Shown: positions 46,063 through 58,905, counted from the stretch's first letter. The stretch is 64,000 nucleotides of DNA from Okapia johnstoni (GCA_024291935.2 CM044306.1:744001-808000), one strand, 5' to 3'. Notes: generated by a model not told the origin, from the letters alone. Made by a program: numbers and translations.

Positions 46063-46560
46063 CATTGGGATGCATGTATCTTTTTGAATTAGTGTTGTTC
46101 ATCTTCTTTGCGTATATAGCCAGTAGTGAAATTGCTGGATCATATGGTAGTTCTATTTTAGTTTTTTGAGAAACTTCCTTACAGTTTTCAGTAGTGGCTC
46201 CACCAACTTACATACCCATCAACAGGGTATCAGGTTTTCCTTTTTTCCGCATCCTCACCAACATTTATGTGTGGTCTTTTTGGCAATAGCATGGCACTAC
46301 ATTTTTTTTTTATTGCATTTTTGTCTGAGCTGAAAGAGATGTCCTGGGTTATTCCTTTAGGCTCTTCTCCAGTGCAGTTTTAACTGGCGTTGTCACTGCT
46401 GTTTCTTTAATTGCTGTTTCCCTAGTTTCGTTTCTATTTAAGCCTTCTGGAATTCATATTATTTTGATGTGAGAGATTTTCAATTTGTCTTTTTTACCTC
46501 TTACATTTTTACTGGTTATATTCACTCCTTTATTTTTTGTGTGTTCCCAGAATATTTCTT
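46063..46560 (-). mobile_element. L1 fragment, reverse
   Basis: AACATTGGGATGCATGTATC, AATTGCTGGATCATATGGTA and GCATCCTCACCAACATTTAT are antisense L1 3'-region landmarks. The last 200 bases are less certain. Confidence 0.75.
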
Positions 46561-46934
46561 GAACTAGTTTTCTAATTTGCTGGTTTGATTTTTATGCTTT
46601 ATTTAATCTGCCATTCTCTTCTTACATTGTGGTTTTAAAATTTGGTAATCATGTTTTTCATTTTTAAGCACATTTTTATGATCACAGATTGTTTATTTCC
46701 TTTTCTATCTGAAATGTCTACTTGAATCACTTTGAGAACAAATTAAAAAGACTTTTTAGAAACTTTCTCTGTATATTATGTTTCTTTAGCAGAAGGACAT
46801 TCAATTAGTCCTTTTTTAGACTTTTAAATCTTCCATCTCATTACTTATTTCCTTATCTTTGTAGTGACAAGTCTATGATTCTGGGAGGAGCAAAGATGCT
46901 GGGAGGATGTTTCTGGATTTCTGTTGACAGATTT

Positions 46935-47135
46935 GACCTTTCCCTGGTGGCTCAGATAGTCAAGAATCCGCCTGCAATGCAGGAGACGCAGGTTCAGTGC
47001 CTGGGTTGGGAAGATCTCCTGGAGAAGGAAATGGTACCCACTCCAGTCTTCTTGCTGGGAAATCCCATGGACAGAAGAGTCTGGCGGGCTACAGTCCACG
47101 GGGTCGAAAGGATTGGACATGACTGAGTGACTAAC
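46935..47135 (+). mobile_element. Bov-tA-type SINE, forward
   Basis: CTTTCCCTGGTGGCTCAGAT, AGGAGACGCAGGTTCAGTGC and GGACATGACTGAGTGACTAA. Confidence 0.95.
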
Positions 47136-47214
47136 ACAACGTTAGCCTTGGGAAGAAGCGACAGGGGAAAGTTGTGTGTTTCCCAAGTCTCACCCCTTCT
47201 GAGGGGTAAGGCGG

Positions 47215-48235
47215 CCTTTCCTGCCAGGGACCCTCGCTGACGTGCTGAAATCCTGCTTTCCGGGTTCGTGTGGGTGCCCCTCTTCGGGCACCGCCGCGGG
47301 AATCCTGCCGCCTCTGGGACCGCGCCCCCTGCCGTCGGGTGGGCTGGCTGCGAGCAGCTGGACGGGCGCCTCCGTGGGGCCCACAGCGCCTGCTGCTCTT
47401 CGTGCGGGAGGGCGAGGCGAAGCTCTGCCTGCTGCGCCCTGTGCCCCTGCTCACCGGGACCTTGGCCCCGTCGCCGTGCCCGCTGCGGCTCAGCTCGCGC
47501 TTAGTTGGCTCCCGTCTGGAGTCAGTGGCGAACAGTGGAGCCCCGTGCCTGGCGTCTGCGCGCTTCGGCAGTGACGCCGGCCTCCTCTCGTTCGGCTCGA
47601 CGGCCTCCACGGGCGCCGACGCGGGCGGCCTCCCCGCTTCGCTTGGTCTGCCCGGGGGACGCGGGGTGCGCGCGGGCTCGGGCGGGCTGGACTGGGGGGC
47701 TGTTGGGTGTGTGTGTGGCGGCCTTGGAGGCCAGCAGGACAGGCTGGACTGGAGCTGAAGACTGGCGACCAGTGTCCCCTTGTGATTGGAAACTAACGGT
47801 CTACACGGAATTGACCAGGGAAGCACGTAACAGAAAGATGAGTAAGGCTGGACACGACCAGGGCTCGGAGCCTGCGTGCGATGCGCCGAGGAAGGAACGC
47901 GAGCGGAGAGCTGCGACGGGACTCCCCCGGCCGAGCACCCACCGGGCTCCGAGGCCAGGCATGCCGAGGCCGGTGCGGCTGCAGGCGGTGAGGGGCGTCC
48001 GGGCGCCCCGGTGGGGATGGAAGGACGGGCTCCGTGGTTGCAGCAGCGTCCCTGCGGTTTCACCGAGGAGGCAGGCTGAGGACCGTCTGGGCTCCTGCTC
48101 CTTCACGCTCGGCGCTCGCAGGCTGGCTGGGAAGGAGGGCAGGACGCGGCCCGCCCCTCGCCTGGCGCGTCCTGTGAGGGAGGGCTGGCCCGGAGCAGGG
48201 GGCAGCTGCCCGCGACTTGGGTGTATGCACCCCGT
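47215..48235. other. Intronic GC-rich block of unknown nature
   Basis: About 1 kb of GC-rich, CpG-containing sequence inside the long CEP112 intron, 1.3 kb before the fourth coding exon. Long frames exist on both strands (310 codons minus, 244 codons plus) but none shows a recognisable domain, and the composition explains them. It could be an intragenic CpG island with its own promoter, an old retrocopy or a repeat-free GC spike. Confidence 0.4.
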
Positions 48236-48239
48236 GTAA

Positions 48240-49539
48240 TAGAGAGATACATGCGTCGGTCCTCTTTTTTACTCATGTTTTCTGTGAGAAGAATGACTTT
48301 TAATATTTAAGCATTTTTTCAATTTTTCAGCAGAGCTCTTTTTATGATTGTTTAATCTGTTCTTAAAGGGCAGCCACTGCTTAGTGTGATGTAGCAGGTG
48401 TCTCTCCCCACATGCTAAGTTTGCAGAGCTTCTTATCAGCTCAGACGCCCTGACTGATGCGATTATCCTCAAAATGTCACTTTATTTCTTTTTCTCATTT
48501 ATTCTTAAGTGTTTGGATATCTGGACTATTGATTAAGGGTAAAAAAGTCCACAGCTCTCTTTAAAACAGCTTTTTTCAGACATTCTAAATTACCCAGTAA
48601 CTAGTCTAGGGAATGCTACTCTGTCAGTGTTAACTACCAAAAACCACGTTCATTTTAGCCTTGTCTCTCTGGGCTACAATTCTGTCTTTTGGGAACACTT
48701 AGTATGACCCACAGCTTGTGAGGGAAATCCTGATATGGCCAGAAGTTGAAAGTCGGTGACTTTAATTCATTCAATAACGGTTCATTTTCATCTTGTATTC
48801 CTGAAGGAGCCATTCAGAGCACAGGTATTTGTCATCATGGGACTTTCACTGAAGTAGCTGGAATGAAACTATATGGGAGACTCCAGGCTAAAGCAGAATA
48901 CGGAGAATGGCATTTTGTATATTTGGTATATTTTATATTGGAGGAAAATCTTTTTTGTTCAAATTCATCTGGAAGCTGAAACCGTTTTCCTATTTATGCT
49001 GTGCTTATCATCTTTTACCTGAATTAACGTGGCATATTTTTAAAGTTAGGACTTTGATTTATCTGTGGTTTCTGATATGGTTTCAAATTTTCAGACTTTC
49101 AGCTACATGGAAGTTTTGTTATTTTATGTGTTTTAAGACTTCATCTTAATGTGAAACGTGAAGCCAACAAAACTTGCTAACCTTTTGAAACAATTACCTT
49201 CTCTGAGAGGGTATGCTTTAAGTTTTCTCTTCCTACTCTTAGAAAAAGGGGAAATACCTGTGGTTTATTATAGTCCCACTTGACAATAGCATTTGTTGGT
49301 AAGAAAGCATGTGACATTTAGGTGGCATTTTATTTGTTGTGTAACCTAATTGAAATAAAATGTGAGGTACAAGTGGTTATTATCTGGATTTCTTTTTTCT
49401 TTGCTATTGAAATATCGCTGTTAATATAAACAACCATCTCATTTCCAAAAGAAAAAAGCATGATAGTCCTAGATTTTAATGCCCTCATGTCCTCTGAATT
49501 CCCCCAGTTCTGACTGTGACTATTTTGGTCTCTTAATAG
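48240..49539. other. CEP112 third intron, end part
   Basis: AT-rich, no feature recognised before the acceptor at 49539. Confidence 0.6.
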
Positions 49540-49630
49540 GGAACAATGCATTGCGAAGTTCCAAATCGGATCACAGTCTATGAGTCCAACCCACAGAGAA
49601 GATGGACACATTATTACCCCGAAGGATTGT
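49540..49630 (+). CDS. CEP112: CEP112 fourth coding exon
   Basis: The acceptor is TCTTAATAG (ends 49539) and the donor is TTGT|GTAAGA. It completes a split Arg codon and encodes EQCIAKFQIG, then SQSMSPTHREDGHIITPK and Asp-Cys, residues 157-187, ending in phase 0. The segment SPTHREDG with ITPK after it is characteristic of CEP112. It follows a 20.8 kb intron (28757-49539) that holds MIR, BovB, L1 and Bov-tA copies and a GC-rich block at 47.2-48.2 kb. No missing exon is needed: the phase-2 end of the third exon joins directly to this one. Confidence 0.92.
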
Positions 49631-51700
49631 GTAAGATCAGATTTCACTCTTGCTTTTCTGTTTGTTTTCTTCTTGTTTTAAAACATCTCCACACATTTTT
49701 AGTTTCATATTGTTAAATTCCTGTGATTCCTGACAAACAGTAAACAGTCTGATGGTTTTGGTGGGTATCCTGATTGCAGAGACAGGGCCGTGCTGGGTGT
49801 ATCACTGTGTTCCTTCTGCTTCCCCAACATTCGGAAGCATCGTGTTCCTCAGTCTGTCATTTTTCCTGGGCACTGAAAAATATCTTTGAAAAACTTCATT
49901 TTGAGTTATTTTTCCCCCTTTTTCTCTGTGTATGTTTAAAAATGACTAGACACACAGTGGTCATAAACTTAAGAAATGGGACTGGTTTGTAGTGAAGTAG
50001 GGGACACTTCTTCCTGGTGAAGGTGGACCGTTCACACGCTGAAATACGGATACCTCTCACGCATGTTATGCCTCAGCATAGATATTGTTTGAATGTGGAG
50101 CTAGTGAGCCTCATAAAGAGAAGGACTTTGCCTGCTTACCTCCATCCTTGCATAATTCTGGCTTGTCTTGGGTTACAAGCCTTTTAGTTACAAGCAGCCG
50201 TGTGCGATGCTTGACTTTTTTAGCATGTTTGGTCTGCACATAATTCCTTCCATTTTCTCCAGTGATGGGGAACTCCAGTTTGGAACTTTAATAAGCCTCT
50301 TGATATAAAGAGGAACCCATTTTAAATATTTGTGAATTTATTATTAATCATCATATTTATTCAAAATAAACAAGGGAGGTACATTTTAGAAGATATCCAC
50401 ACACACACATTCAAAAAGCAAGGGACCAACTGTAGAGGCAATAATGAATTTTAATACAATGCAAATAGTAAGCCCAGCATTTTGTTCAATAGAAATTTGT
50501 AAATTTCTAATTAGTTTCTAAGTTTCTAAATTAGTTTCTAATTAATTTCTAGATTTCAAATTAGTAAAATATGAAGACATTTTAGTGTATTTTTCATTAC
50601 TTCAGGTAATACAAATGGCCATAGATGGATTTATTTGTTAGTGATGAGGTTTCCTAGGAGCTTCCCAGGCAGAGCTAGTGGTAAAGAACCCGCCTGCCAG
50701 CGCAGGAGATGTAAGAGACACTGGTTGGATCCCTGGGCTGGGAAGATCCTCTGGAGAAGGAAATGGTAACCCACTCCAGTATTCTTGCCTGGAGAACCCC
50801 ATGGACAGAGGAGCTTGGCGGCTACAGTCCATAGGGTCATGAAGAGCTTGACATGACTGGAGTGACTTGGTACATATGCACAAGGTTTTCTGAAAGCATG
50901 CAAGTGCTATACCAACAAATTAAATTTAAATAAGGTGTTTAGTTGTACTGTAAAATATACATTATTATTTAATACAGAGTTACCTTCCTAAGTTTTTGGG
51001 TTTTCAGATCATTGTCCATTTCTGGATACAGATCTTTGGCTTTCCTCAGTTAATTATAATTTTAGCCTGATTTGATAAATATGTAATATAAAAAATTGTA
51101 CAGCAGGGAAAAGAGCATGGAGTTTTAATTTTTTAAGAAAGTTAAGAATTACCATGATTATGTTTTCATGGTGTGAATCCAAGGCTTGTTTCTCTTTATG
51201 TTCAGTGTATAATGAGAAATAATTTAAGAACAAAGAACTTCTTGGACATCAACCCACACTTCCCTGTTAACTAATTTTAATGAGAATAAGTAATTCATCT
51301 TTTCAAGTGTTCCCCTTCCCACCTTTAAAGCTCCTGTGGTACACCACAGTTAAAACTTTTTGTAAGAGAACTTAAAGAGTCTGGATTATTTTAAAAAATA
51401 TTCTTTTGATTTTTTTTTGAAATCTAGTTAATGTGTGAATATATTGTGAAGGCGTCTCATAGCCTTAAGCAGCTGTAATGAATGGTCATCCCTTGGAACT
51501 GAGCACCAGCTCAGCCGTAGCCTGGCCCTTTCCCCTGAGGGTGGCACAGCGTCACCAAAGCGCTCACGGAGCCTCGTTACTCTGAGCGGCACCCGTTTGG
51601 CCCTGGTTTCCTCCTCCCTCCCCTCTGCCCGCCCTTCCTTCTTTCCTCCATTCTGTCTTTTGTTTTCATTCTGTTTTTCTTTTTCTTTTTTGTGTTTCAG
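49631..51700. other. CEP112 fourth intron
   Basis: One forward Bov-tA at 50658-50875 and a short purine/pyrimidine-rich tract before the fifth exon. TTAGTTTCTA is repeated a few times at 50510-50550. Confidence 0.6.
50658..50875 (+). mobile_element. Bov-tA-type SINE, forward
   Basis: AGCTTCCCAGGCAGAGCTAG, CTGGAGAAGGAAATGGTAAC and GGGTCATGAAGAGCTTGACA. Confidence 0.95.
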
Positions 51701-51778
51701 GATATTCATTCGAAAAAATCTACTCTTTCTTTGGATGACAGCGACATGGAAACTCGCCTTAATAGTTGGAATCTTGGG
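51701..51778 (+). CDS. CEP112: CEP112 fifth coding exon
   Basis: It follows a strong polypyrimidine tract and TGTGTTTCAG (ends 51700), and ends at CTTGGG|GTAAAA. Its 26 codons (residues 188-213, phase 0 at both ends) read DIHSKKSTLSLDDSDMETRL then NSWNLG. The METRLNSWNLG stretch is a conserved CEP112 landmark. Because the exon is symmetrical and 78 bases long, skipping it would keep the frame. Confidence 0.94.
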
Positions 51779-54585
51779 GTAAAAAAGCATTTGTTTTATG
51801 GATGTATGTTGATGTGGCAGAATCATTTTGTGTTTGGAAAACATCTGAACTAATTTAATTCTAAACAGTGACTCTCATCCGATGTTAGACATCTAGTCCT
51901 GGGTGAGCTCTGGGAAGGACTTGGGGAACAGGAAAGCGAAGTGACGTTGCAGAGAAGCGTGAATGGTCCCTGTGCTTGACAAGCTGGCTTTCTTGTTGGT
52001 GAGATAAGAGAGAGGCACATGAAACAGTTAACTACAGCTTAAGACAGTATGTGATCGAGTACCAGAATGAGTTACACGGAAAGTAGAATACCGAAGGCCA
52101 CGTGGGTGAAAAAGTTCTCCGGCACACTTCAGGTGTGAACCACCATCACGGATAGTATTCATTTGCAGAGGCCGGGGTACCAGTGTGCTTGGAGGGTAGA
52201 GGGAAAGGGGCGAGGAACTTCAGGCCGAAGGAGGCGTGAGGAAGGCGGGGAGAGTGGGGCTCAGAGCGGGGACAGGTGGGCAGGGCTGCCGGGCGTGAAG
52301 AGAGGCGGGGAGAGTGGGGCTCAGAGAGGGGACAGGTGGGCAGGGCTGCCGGGCATGAAGACAGGCGGGGAAAGCAGGACTGAGAGGGGACCGGTGGGCA
52401 GGGCTGCTGGGCCGGGTCCTGTTGGAGCTTTGATGCTAAACAGAAGTTTAGCTTTTAGATTTGAGACGGTAGTGAGCTCTGAGGTTAGTTCCCCCGCCTC
52501 CACGTTTCCACTTTACATACAGGCTGTTTAATGTTTTCAGGAAGTGAAAAAGGGTTTAATCAATTTTTAAAACCCAACTTTATTAATATAAAAATAATTT
52601 GTAATTTGAAAAATACAGAAAGTCAGATATGCTGAGAGGTGTATGAACATTTTGTTATATATATCTTTCCCTCATTTTTTTCTGCATGTATTTATAAAAT
52701 TAAACGTTAAACAAAATTGGGGTCATACTATAAATGCTATTTTATTATGTGCTGTTTTAAATTTGGGATACGTTTACAGTAGTTCTATTAGCATGACTCT
52801 TAATGGTAGCACCAATTTTTCTTTTGAGTGGATAGTTCATAACTCACTTAAGCGTTCTGATATTTTGGACATGTAGGCTGCTTCTAGTTTATTGCTAATG
52901 TGAGTAAAAACTGCAACAGAATTCCGTGAAAGGGTCCTTTTGTCCTTATTGGGTTGCTTTCTTAGGTTATGTTAGGTCTTGGAGCATTGCCCTCCATAAG
53001 ATGTACACCAGTCTATTTTCCAACCAGAAGTATATAGGACTGTTCATTTTTTACTTCTTCCCCGACATCAGGGACTGTTATTTTTATGAAAACCCCGGAA
53101 CCCTTCCTGCTAATAATGATCTTTGATGCAGGCAGTGCTTTAGGGAGGCCGAGTGGGTGGTGGTACGAGGGCTGTGTTGGATGTGTATAGAAATGGAGAA
53201 AGCGAGCAGGCATGTGTGGGGGCTCCGCCTTGCTGTCACTCCGAGCTTGGAAGGGATGGAAAGGAAAACATTTCAAAGAGAATAAAGAATACTTAGTGAC
53301 TGACTGGCGGGCCAAACAGGAGGGCATCTAAAGCTTTGGTTCCAGACAAATGGGAGGGTTGGCTCTCTGTCAGCTACCTGGTTGTCCGATGGGGGCATCA
53401 TTTCAAGGGTTTCACCGTTTTATCATAGACTGCTAGCGTTTGGAGAGTAATTGGAGAGTTTCAAGTTTTCAGCTCAATGGTCTCCAGGGCTGCAGTCTTG
53501 TTTTGCAGCGACACGCTGGACATGGTGGCCTCACCCAGAGCCTAGAACAGCTGTGTCTTTAGAGACTTCAAACCGGGACTCAGTGGCCACCGTCAGAGGT
53601 GGAGGACAGGAAGGGATTTGAAGGTATGTTAATGAAGGAGAAGAGAGAAACGGCACTGATAATGAGAGGGGAATGGGTCAAAAGAAAACCATTTCCAAAT
53701 TTGAAGGGGTCGGGGAAGCTGCCCCTGGAATGAGCCCTGCGTTACTGGTGCGGGAGAGGAGCGAGGAGGCCTCGGAGAGCAGAATCAGAGAGGACGGCGT
53801 TGTGGGACGTCCTTCTGCAACAGCCTCTGCCCTCGTTTGGAACTTCTGATCTGTTTTGTAGCACACACAGTACTTTTCACGAATATTTAAATGTTCAGAG
53901 TATTAAACTTTTCAATTGCATAATAAAATTAAGGTGAAAAATCTAAACTATTTTGAGGTACTGCCTTAAAACTAGGGCCGTCTGGGGTTTTGTGTCACAT
54001 TTTTGTTGCTCAGAGAATGCACTAACAGTGTGAAGTGAAGTCCTGCATTTTTATATGTTTATAACATAGATGCATTAATCAGGTTCAGCTGTATCTCTTG
54101 ATCACGGTAGAATAGTTTAAATGTCCAGTGTGTTAAAAAGCTTAGGTTTTGCTTTGATTTTAGTTTCGTACGAGAATGTGTGACGGACTTTTCTTTCTCT
54201 CTTCCTCTGAATGGTCAGTTAATAGCTAGTTAATTTTTGCGCTTTATACTAAGGGCACATTTTTTTTTAATGTTGCTGGCATGCCTGTCAACACCTATTT
54301 TCTGATGCATTAGAAGTTCCAGATTTTGAATTTTCTAGTTTTTGTTGAAAAAATACATTTCCCCCAATTGTATTCCTTCTTTTCCCAGGAGTGTTTTAAT
54401 ATTTTCCCTGTGAATATGTAATTCAAGTAGAGATTTACTTCCTAACCCTAGCCGTTAAATTTTCCTCCTGCATTATTATTTTTTACTATTATCACTCTTT
54501 AGCTTTTTTAACCTTTAGCTTCGGGGAGCTTTCTTGCTTTGTAAACCTGTCTTTATATAAACTTTTTTCTTTTTTCCCTGAGGAG
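51779..54585. other. CEP112 fifth intron, first part
   Basis: Contains a 60-bp triplication (52243-52420). No exon or repeat family otherwise recognised. Confidence 0.5.
52243..52420 (+). repeat. 60-bp minisatellite, three copies
   Basis: Copies start at 52243, 52303 and 52363 with AGGCGGGGARAG and share GGGGACAGGTGGGCAGGGCT. The first two are nearly identical; the third is diverged and slightly shorter. Confidence 0.95.
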
Positions 54586-54589
54586 GAAT

Positions 54590-55280
54590 GGGGTATCTGG
54601 CGGAGGAGGCTCTCCAGGGCCTCCCGCGGGTCACCGGACCCCCGCCCGTCCCCACCCGGGCCTCGCGCGGGTCTCCGCCCCCAGCCTGCCCCACCGGGGC
54701 CTCCGCGCTGAGTGCGGAGGCTCACTCGACCAGGAGCAAACAGTGGGTACACTAGGTGACCTCCTTAGGTCAGGTCTCTGCAGAATGGGCGAGAGAGCGT
54801 TCTGTTCTGTTCTGGAGAGCACATGTCCTGGAGACCTCGCAGGACAGGATGGTCAGCGGGAGGGTGGACAGCACCCCTAGTCCGGCGGCCCCACTGGAGG
54901 GCAGGGCCCCAGGCGGGACCTCCTGTCCAGGGCCAGGGGCACCTGCAAGTCCCGGAACCCCGGGTAAGGAGCGTGGGGGCCGGGGATGTGTGCCCAGCCG
55001 ACCCACCGGGGAGCCCAGGTGGAGGAGCGGAGCCGCGGGGTGCGGAAGGGAGTGCGTGGGCTCCGCGAGGTGGGGCTCAGGTGATGGTGCGTGCGGTGCT
55101 GGGACGCCGTCTGGTCGGACGGTGCCGGAGCGCGTCCTCCTCGGAAGCGGCGTGCGCCGTGCCCGCGCCTCGCTTTCTCTCCGGCGTCTGGAGGTGCCCG
55201 TTATTCATCGTTTTTCTTTAAAGTATGCAGCTGAGCCATTCTCTGCAGCGGCTAGTGACACTGCACGTGTGGACTGAGTA
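54590..55280. other. Intronic GC-rich block
   Basis: About 700 bases of GC-rich, CpG-containing sequence in the intron before the sixth coding exon. Reading frames on both strands lack recognisable domains. Nature unknown. Confidence 0.35.
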
Positions 55281-55539
55281 TGTACTTTCCTGATGACTGA
55301 TAAAGTTAGATCCCTCTTAATACGTTGACGGACAGTTTGGGTAGCTTCCCAGGGCGCAGTGCTGACTGGGGACTTGGCCTGTTCTCCTGTTGGGCTGTCG
55401 GCCTTTTTCTTCTCGATGTGTAAGAGCTTTGTATCTATTCTGGATGAGTCCTTTGGCAATTTAGTATCCTAAATACTTTCTTCCACGTTGTTGCTCTCCT
55501 TCATTCTTACTGGTGTTTTTGATGAACAGCAACTAAAAA

Positions 55540-55712
55540 ATTAAAAAAAAAATTTATTTGCTCATTTGGCTGCACAGGGCTCTTAGTTTTGGCTTGGGCA
55601 TGTGAACTCTCAGTGGCAGCCTGTGGGGTCTAGTTCCCTGACCAGGGATTAAACCCCTGCCCCCTGCTTTGGGAGCGCAGTATTAGCCCCTGGACCACCA
55701 GAGAAGTCCCGG
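55540..55712 (-). mobile_element. CHR-like SINE, reverse
   Basis: A/T-rich start, GCTCATTTGGCTGCACAGGG, GACCAGGGATTAAACCCCTG and the head CTGGACCACCAGAGAAGTCC. Confidence 0.85.
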
Positions 55713-55714
55713 AA

Positions 55715-57780
55715 ATTTTAAATTTTAATCGGTTCGTTTTCCCATGATTTTGTCTCTTGAAAAAATGCGTTTTGTGTCTGTGTAAGGTGTTTGGCTGTCT
55801 TGAGTTCCTGAAGAGGTTCTCCCAGGTCTTCTTCTAGCAGCTCTATCGTCTTGCTTTTTCTGCTTAGAACTACATGCCACCGGGAGGCGACTGTAGGCCA
55901 TGTTGTAAGATCGGAAGTCAAGACTTGGGGTCCGTATATGTATCCACCTGATGCTCTCACTTACTGAGAAGCCTCTTCTCTTCCTGCTGCACTGCAAGGT
56001 TTTCCTCTCACAAATCAGATGACAGTGCGCGTATGTTTCCATTCTGTCCTTCGGCTTCTTTGCTTTTCCTGGGGTCAGTGAGTGGTGTCTCTTACCTGTA
56101 TTTTATTTGTGCTCGTTAAATGTTTGCTGAAATGTGAGTAAACCGATGAATGAAACTTCATTTGTAGCATTGTATTTTTTTCTGTGGAAAACATTTTTCA
56201 ATTTCTGAAATATCGACTTACAGTAAGAGCGTTATTTTGGAGCATAAGTGACACTCGTGACTGAGCTTATTTTACGCTATAGCAAGAGATTTGGCCGTTC
56301 TTCTGATGGGGGCTCTGACTTTAAGAACAGTTATTCTAGTTGTGCTGCTAGTAATATATTGCCTTAGAATGTCTTTCCTCTAAGATGGCTAAAATATCAG
56401 ATAAAATATCTTTCTATTTTTCTGAAACCTTGGAACATCTCTCTCTGATCAGAATTAGTCTATAAGGAGGTCAGTTTGACCAAACCCTGAATAATTTGAG
56501 AAAAACAAACTGACAGAACTCTTTGAACAATTCTGCTAAAAACCTAAACAAAGCGTCAAAAGGCAGTTTTCTTTAGAGAGTGTTCAGATATCTGTTTTCA
56601 TGTCTAGTTTAAATTATTATGTATTTATTATTGTGATTCTACTTGTTTTTCAAACAAGAAACATTCTGTCGTGTGATTTATTCATCCTGTTGGAACTTAA
56701 TTATTTTTGCCATTACTGTCTGTATAATATTTTGTTAGACTTTAATGTTTCACATAAGCTCTTTTTATCTTCCATTTTGGACATTCCTTATTGTAGTATT
56801 CTTTCTTGAGGTATTATGAGAGAACAAGAAGTCTTCTGAAAGAGCATGAAGAAAATCAATGTTAAGACTGTTTACAGATTTCTGCAAGTCCCTGTTACTT
56901 GTGGATTACAAAGTGGGAACATTCAACTTCAAAGCACATCTGGCTGCTGTTATAAACTCAGAAAATAGATTGCTTATTTCCCTCAAACAGACTCAAGAAC
57001 ATACTCTCCTATGAATAATTCTCATTACATGTTAAAAGTGGGTGTGAGACAATGTACTGGAAATGAGTAAGAACAACAGAAGATTTATGCTTGTTTACGG
57101 CATTCATTGTTGCTTTTAAATATTTGAATAGACTTTTTTGTCAGTTTGAGAAAGGAAATTTATGATAACACCACCAGTCCTTAACTTTTGTATTTAATGG
57201 TTTCTAAAGATGAAGAGGATGAAATAGGAGTGATTTCTGCACAGTTGAAAGGCTACATTGTAACTAGTTAAACCCATATTTTGTACCCTGCTTATAAATG
57301 TAGAGCTGGGTAAAAATAAGTCACAGATGGTTTTCTTGGCTTTTGGGTTTAAATTTTAAGCTTAATTAGAGCTTGAGCATCTTGGAGAGTTCTCTGTTTC
57401 TCTCTTCCTTCATTTTTCCCCTTGTATTCAGTTCTGCTTCATGAATTAGGGTTTATGTGCACATGTCTTTGAAGGACTTACTTTCTGTGCTGGTTTTCTC
57501 TGTTCCAAAAATAGGGAACGGTTACTTACTTCTCATATATATGCCTTCAGACAATAAATATTTATTGAGTGTACTTCGCTGCCTGCTGGAAATTGGCTGC
57601 CTCTATTTTTCAAAAAGCTGTGTATATATAGTACCATGTTGTTTACTAAAGACTATGCCTCTTTCTCTGGTATGATATTTAAGTACACTTTATTATTATC
57701 TTTATTTAATAATGTTTCCCAAAATAAATGTACTAAGTCATACACCCAACAGTAGGCCCCACACCTGGAACACTTTTATT
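55715..57780. other. CEP112 fifth intron, middle part
   Basis: AT-rich. No exon or clear repeat recognised. Confidence 0.5.
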
Positions 57781-57849
57781 ATCAAATTTTTAATTTTTGT
57801 TTTAATTTAATTTATTTGTTAAAACTTATTTATTTATTTAAAAACTCAT

Positions 57850-58905
57850 TTATTGACTATGCCAGAGCCTTTGACTGTGTGGATCACCACAAATTGGAAA
57901 GTTCTTAAAGATATGGGAATGCCAGACCACCTGACCTGCCTCCTGAGAAACCTGAATGCAGGTCAAGGAGCAACAGTTAGAACTGGTTGCAAATTGGGAA
58001 AGCAGTAAGTCAAGGCTGTATATTGCTACCCTGCTTATTTAACGTATATGCAGAGTACATCATGAGAAACGCCAGGCTGAATGAAACACAAGCTGGAATC
58101 AAGATTGCCGGGAGAAATATCAATAACCTCATATATGCAGATGACACCACCCTTATGGCAGAAAGTGAAGAACTAAAGAGCCTCTTGATGAAAGTGAAAG
58201 AGGAGAGTGAAAAGGCTGGCTTAAAACTCAGCATTCAGAAAACTAAGATCATGGCACCTGGTCCTACCACTTCATGGCAAATAAATGGGGAAACAATGGG
58301 AACAGTGACAGATTTTATTTTGGGGGGCTCCAAAATTACTATGGCTGGTGACTGAAATCATGAAATTAAAAGACACTTGCTCCTTGGAAGAAAAGCTATG
58401 ACCAACCTAGACAGCATGTTAAAAAGCAGAGACATTACTTTGCCAACAAAGTCTGTCTAGTCAAGGCTGTGGTTTTTCCAGTGGTCATGTATGGATGTGA
58501 GAGCTGGACCATAAAGAAAGCTGAGTGTTGAAGAATTGATGCTTTTGAACTGTGGTGTTGGAGAAGACTCTTGAGATGTCTGTGGACTGCAAGGAGATCA
58601 AGTCAGTCAAACCTCAAGGAAATCAGTCCTGAATATTCATTGGAAGGGCTGATGCTGAAGCCAAAGCTCCAATACTTTGGCTAACTGATATGAAGAACTG
58701 ACTTATTTGAAAACACCCTGATGCTGGGAAAGATTGAAGGCGGGAGGAGAAGGGGACGACAGAGGATGAGATGGTTGGATGGCATCAACGACTTGATGGG
58801 CATGAATTTGAGCAAGCTCCAGGAGTTGGTGATGGACAGGGAGGCCTGGTGTGCTGCAGTCCATGGGGTCACAAAGAGTCGGAGCGACTGAACTGAACTG
58901 ATTTA
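57850..58905 (+). mobile_element. BovB LINE, 5'-truncated, with reverse-transcriptase core
   Basis: About 1.05 kb in sense orientation. It begins in the RT domain (DYARAFDCVDHHKLE) and continues GCILLPCLFNVYAEYIMRNA. The catalytic box YADDTTLMAES follows at about 58132-58163, then EESEKAGLKLSIQKTKIMAP, FILGGSKITMAG and the C-terminal KLQYFG region. It ends GAACTGAACTGA. Stops and frameshifts (for example before 58350 and in the last 500 bases) show it is inactive. BovB is an RTE-clade LINE known to have entered ruminants by horizontal transfer. Confidence 0.97.

Noticed and set aside
47131..48063. 310-codon minus-strand frame as a gene
   Set aside because: No recognisable domain, Arg/Pro/Ser-biased, and overlapping plus-strand frames of similar length show a GC effect. 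The region is kept as an unexplained block instead.
57987..58355. Reverse-transcriptase frame as a host gene
   Set aside because: It is a BovB LINE fragment, truncated at the 5' end with stops and frameshifts.
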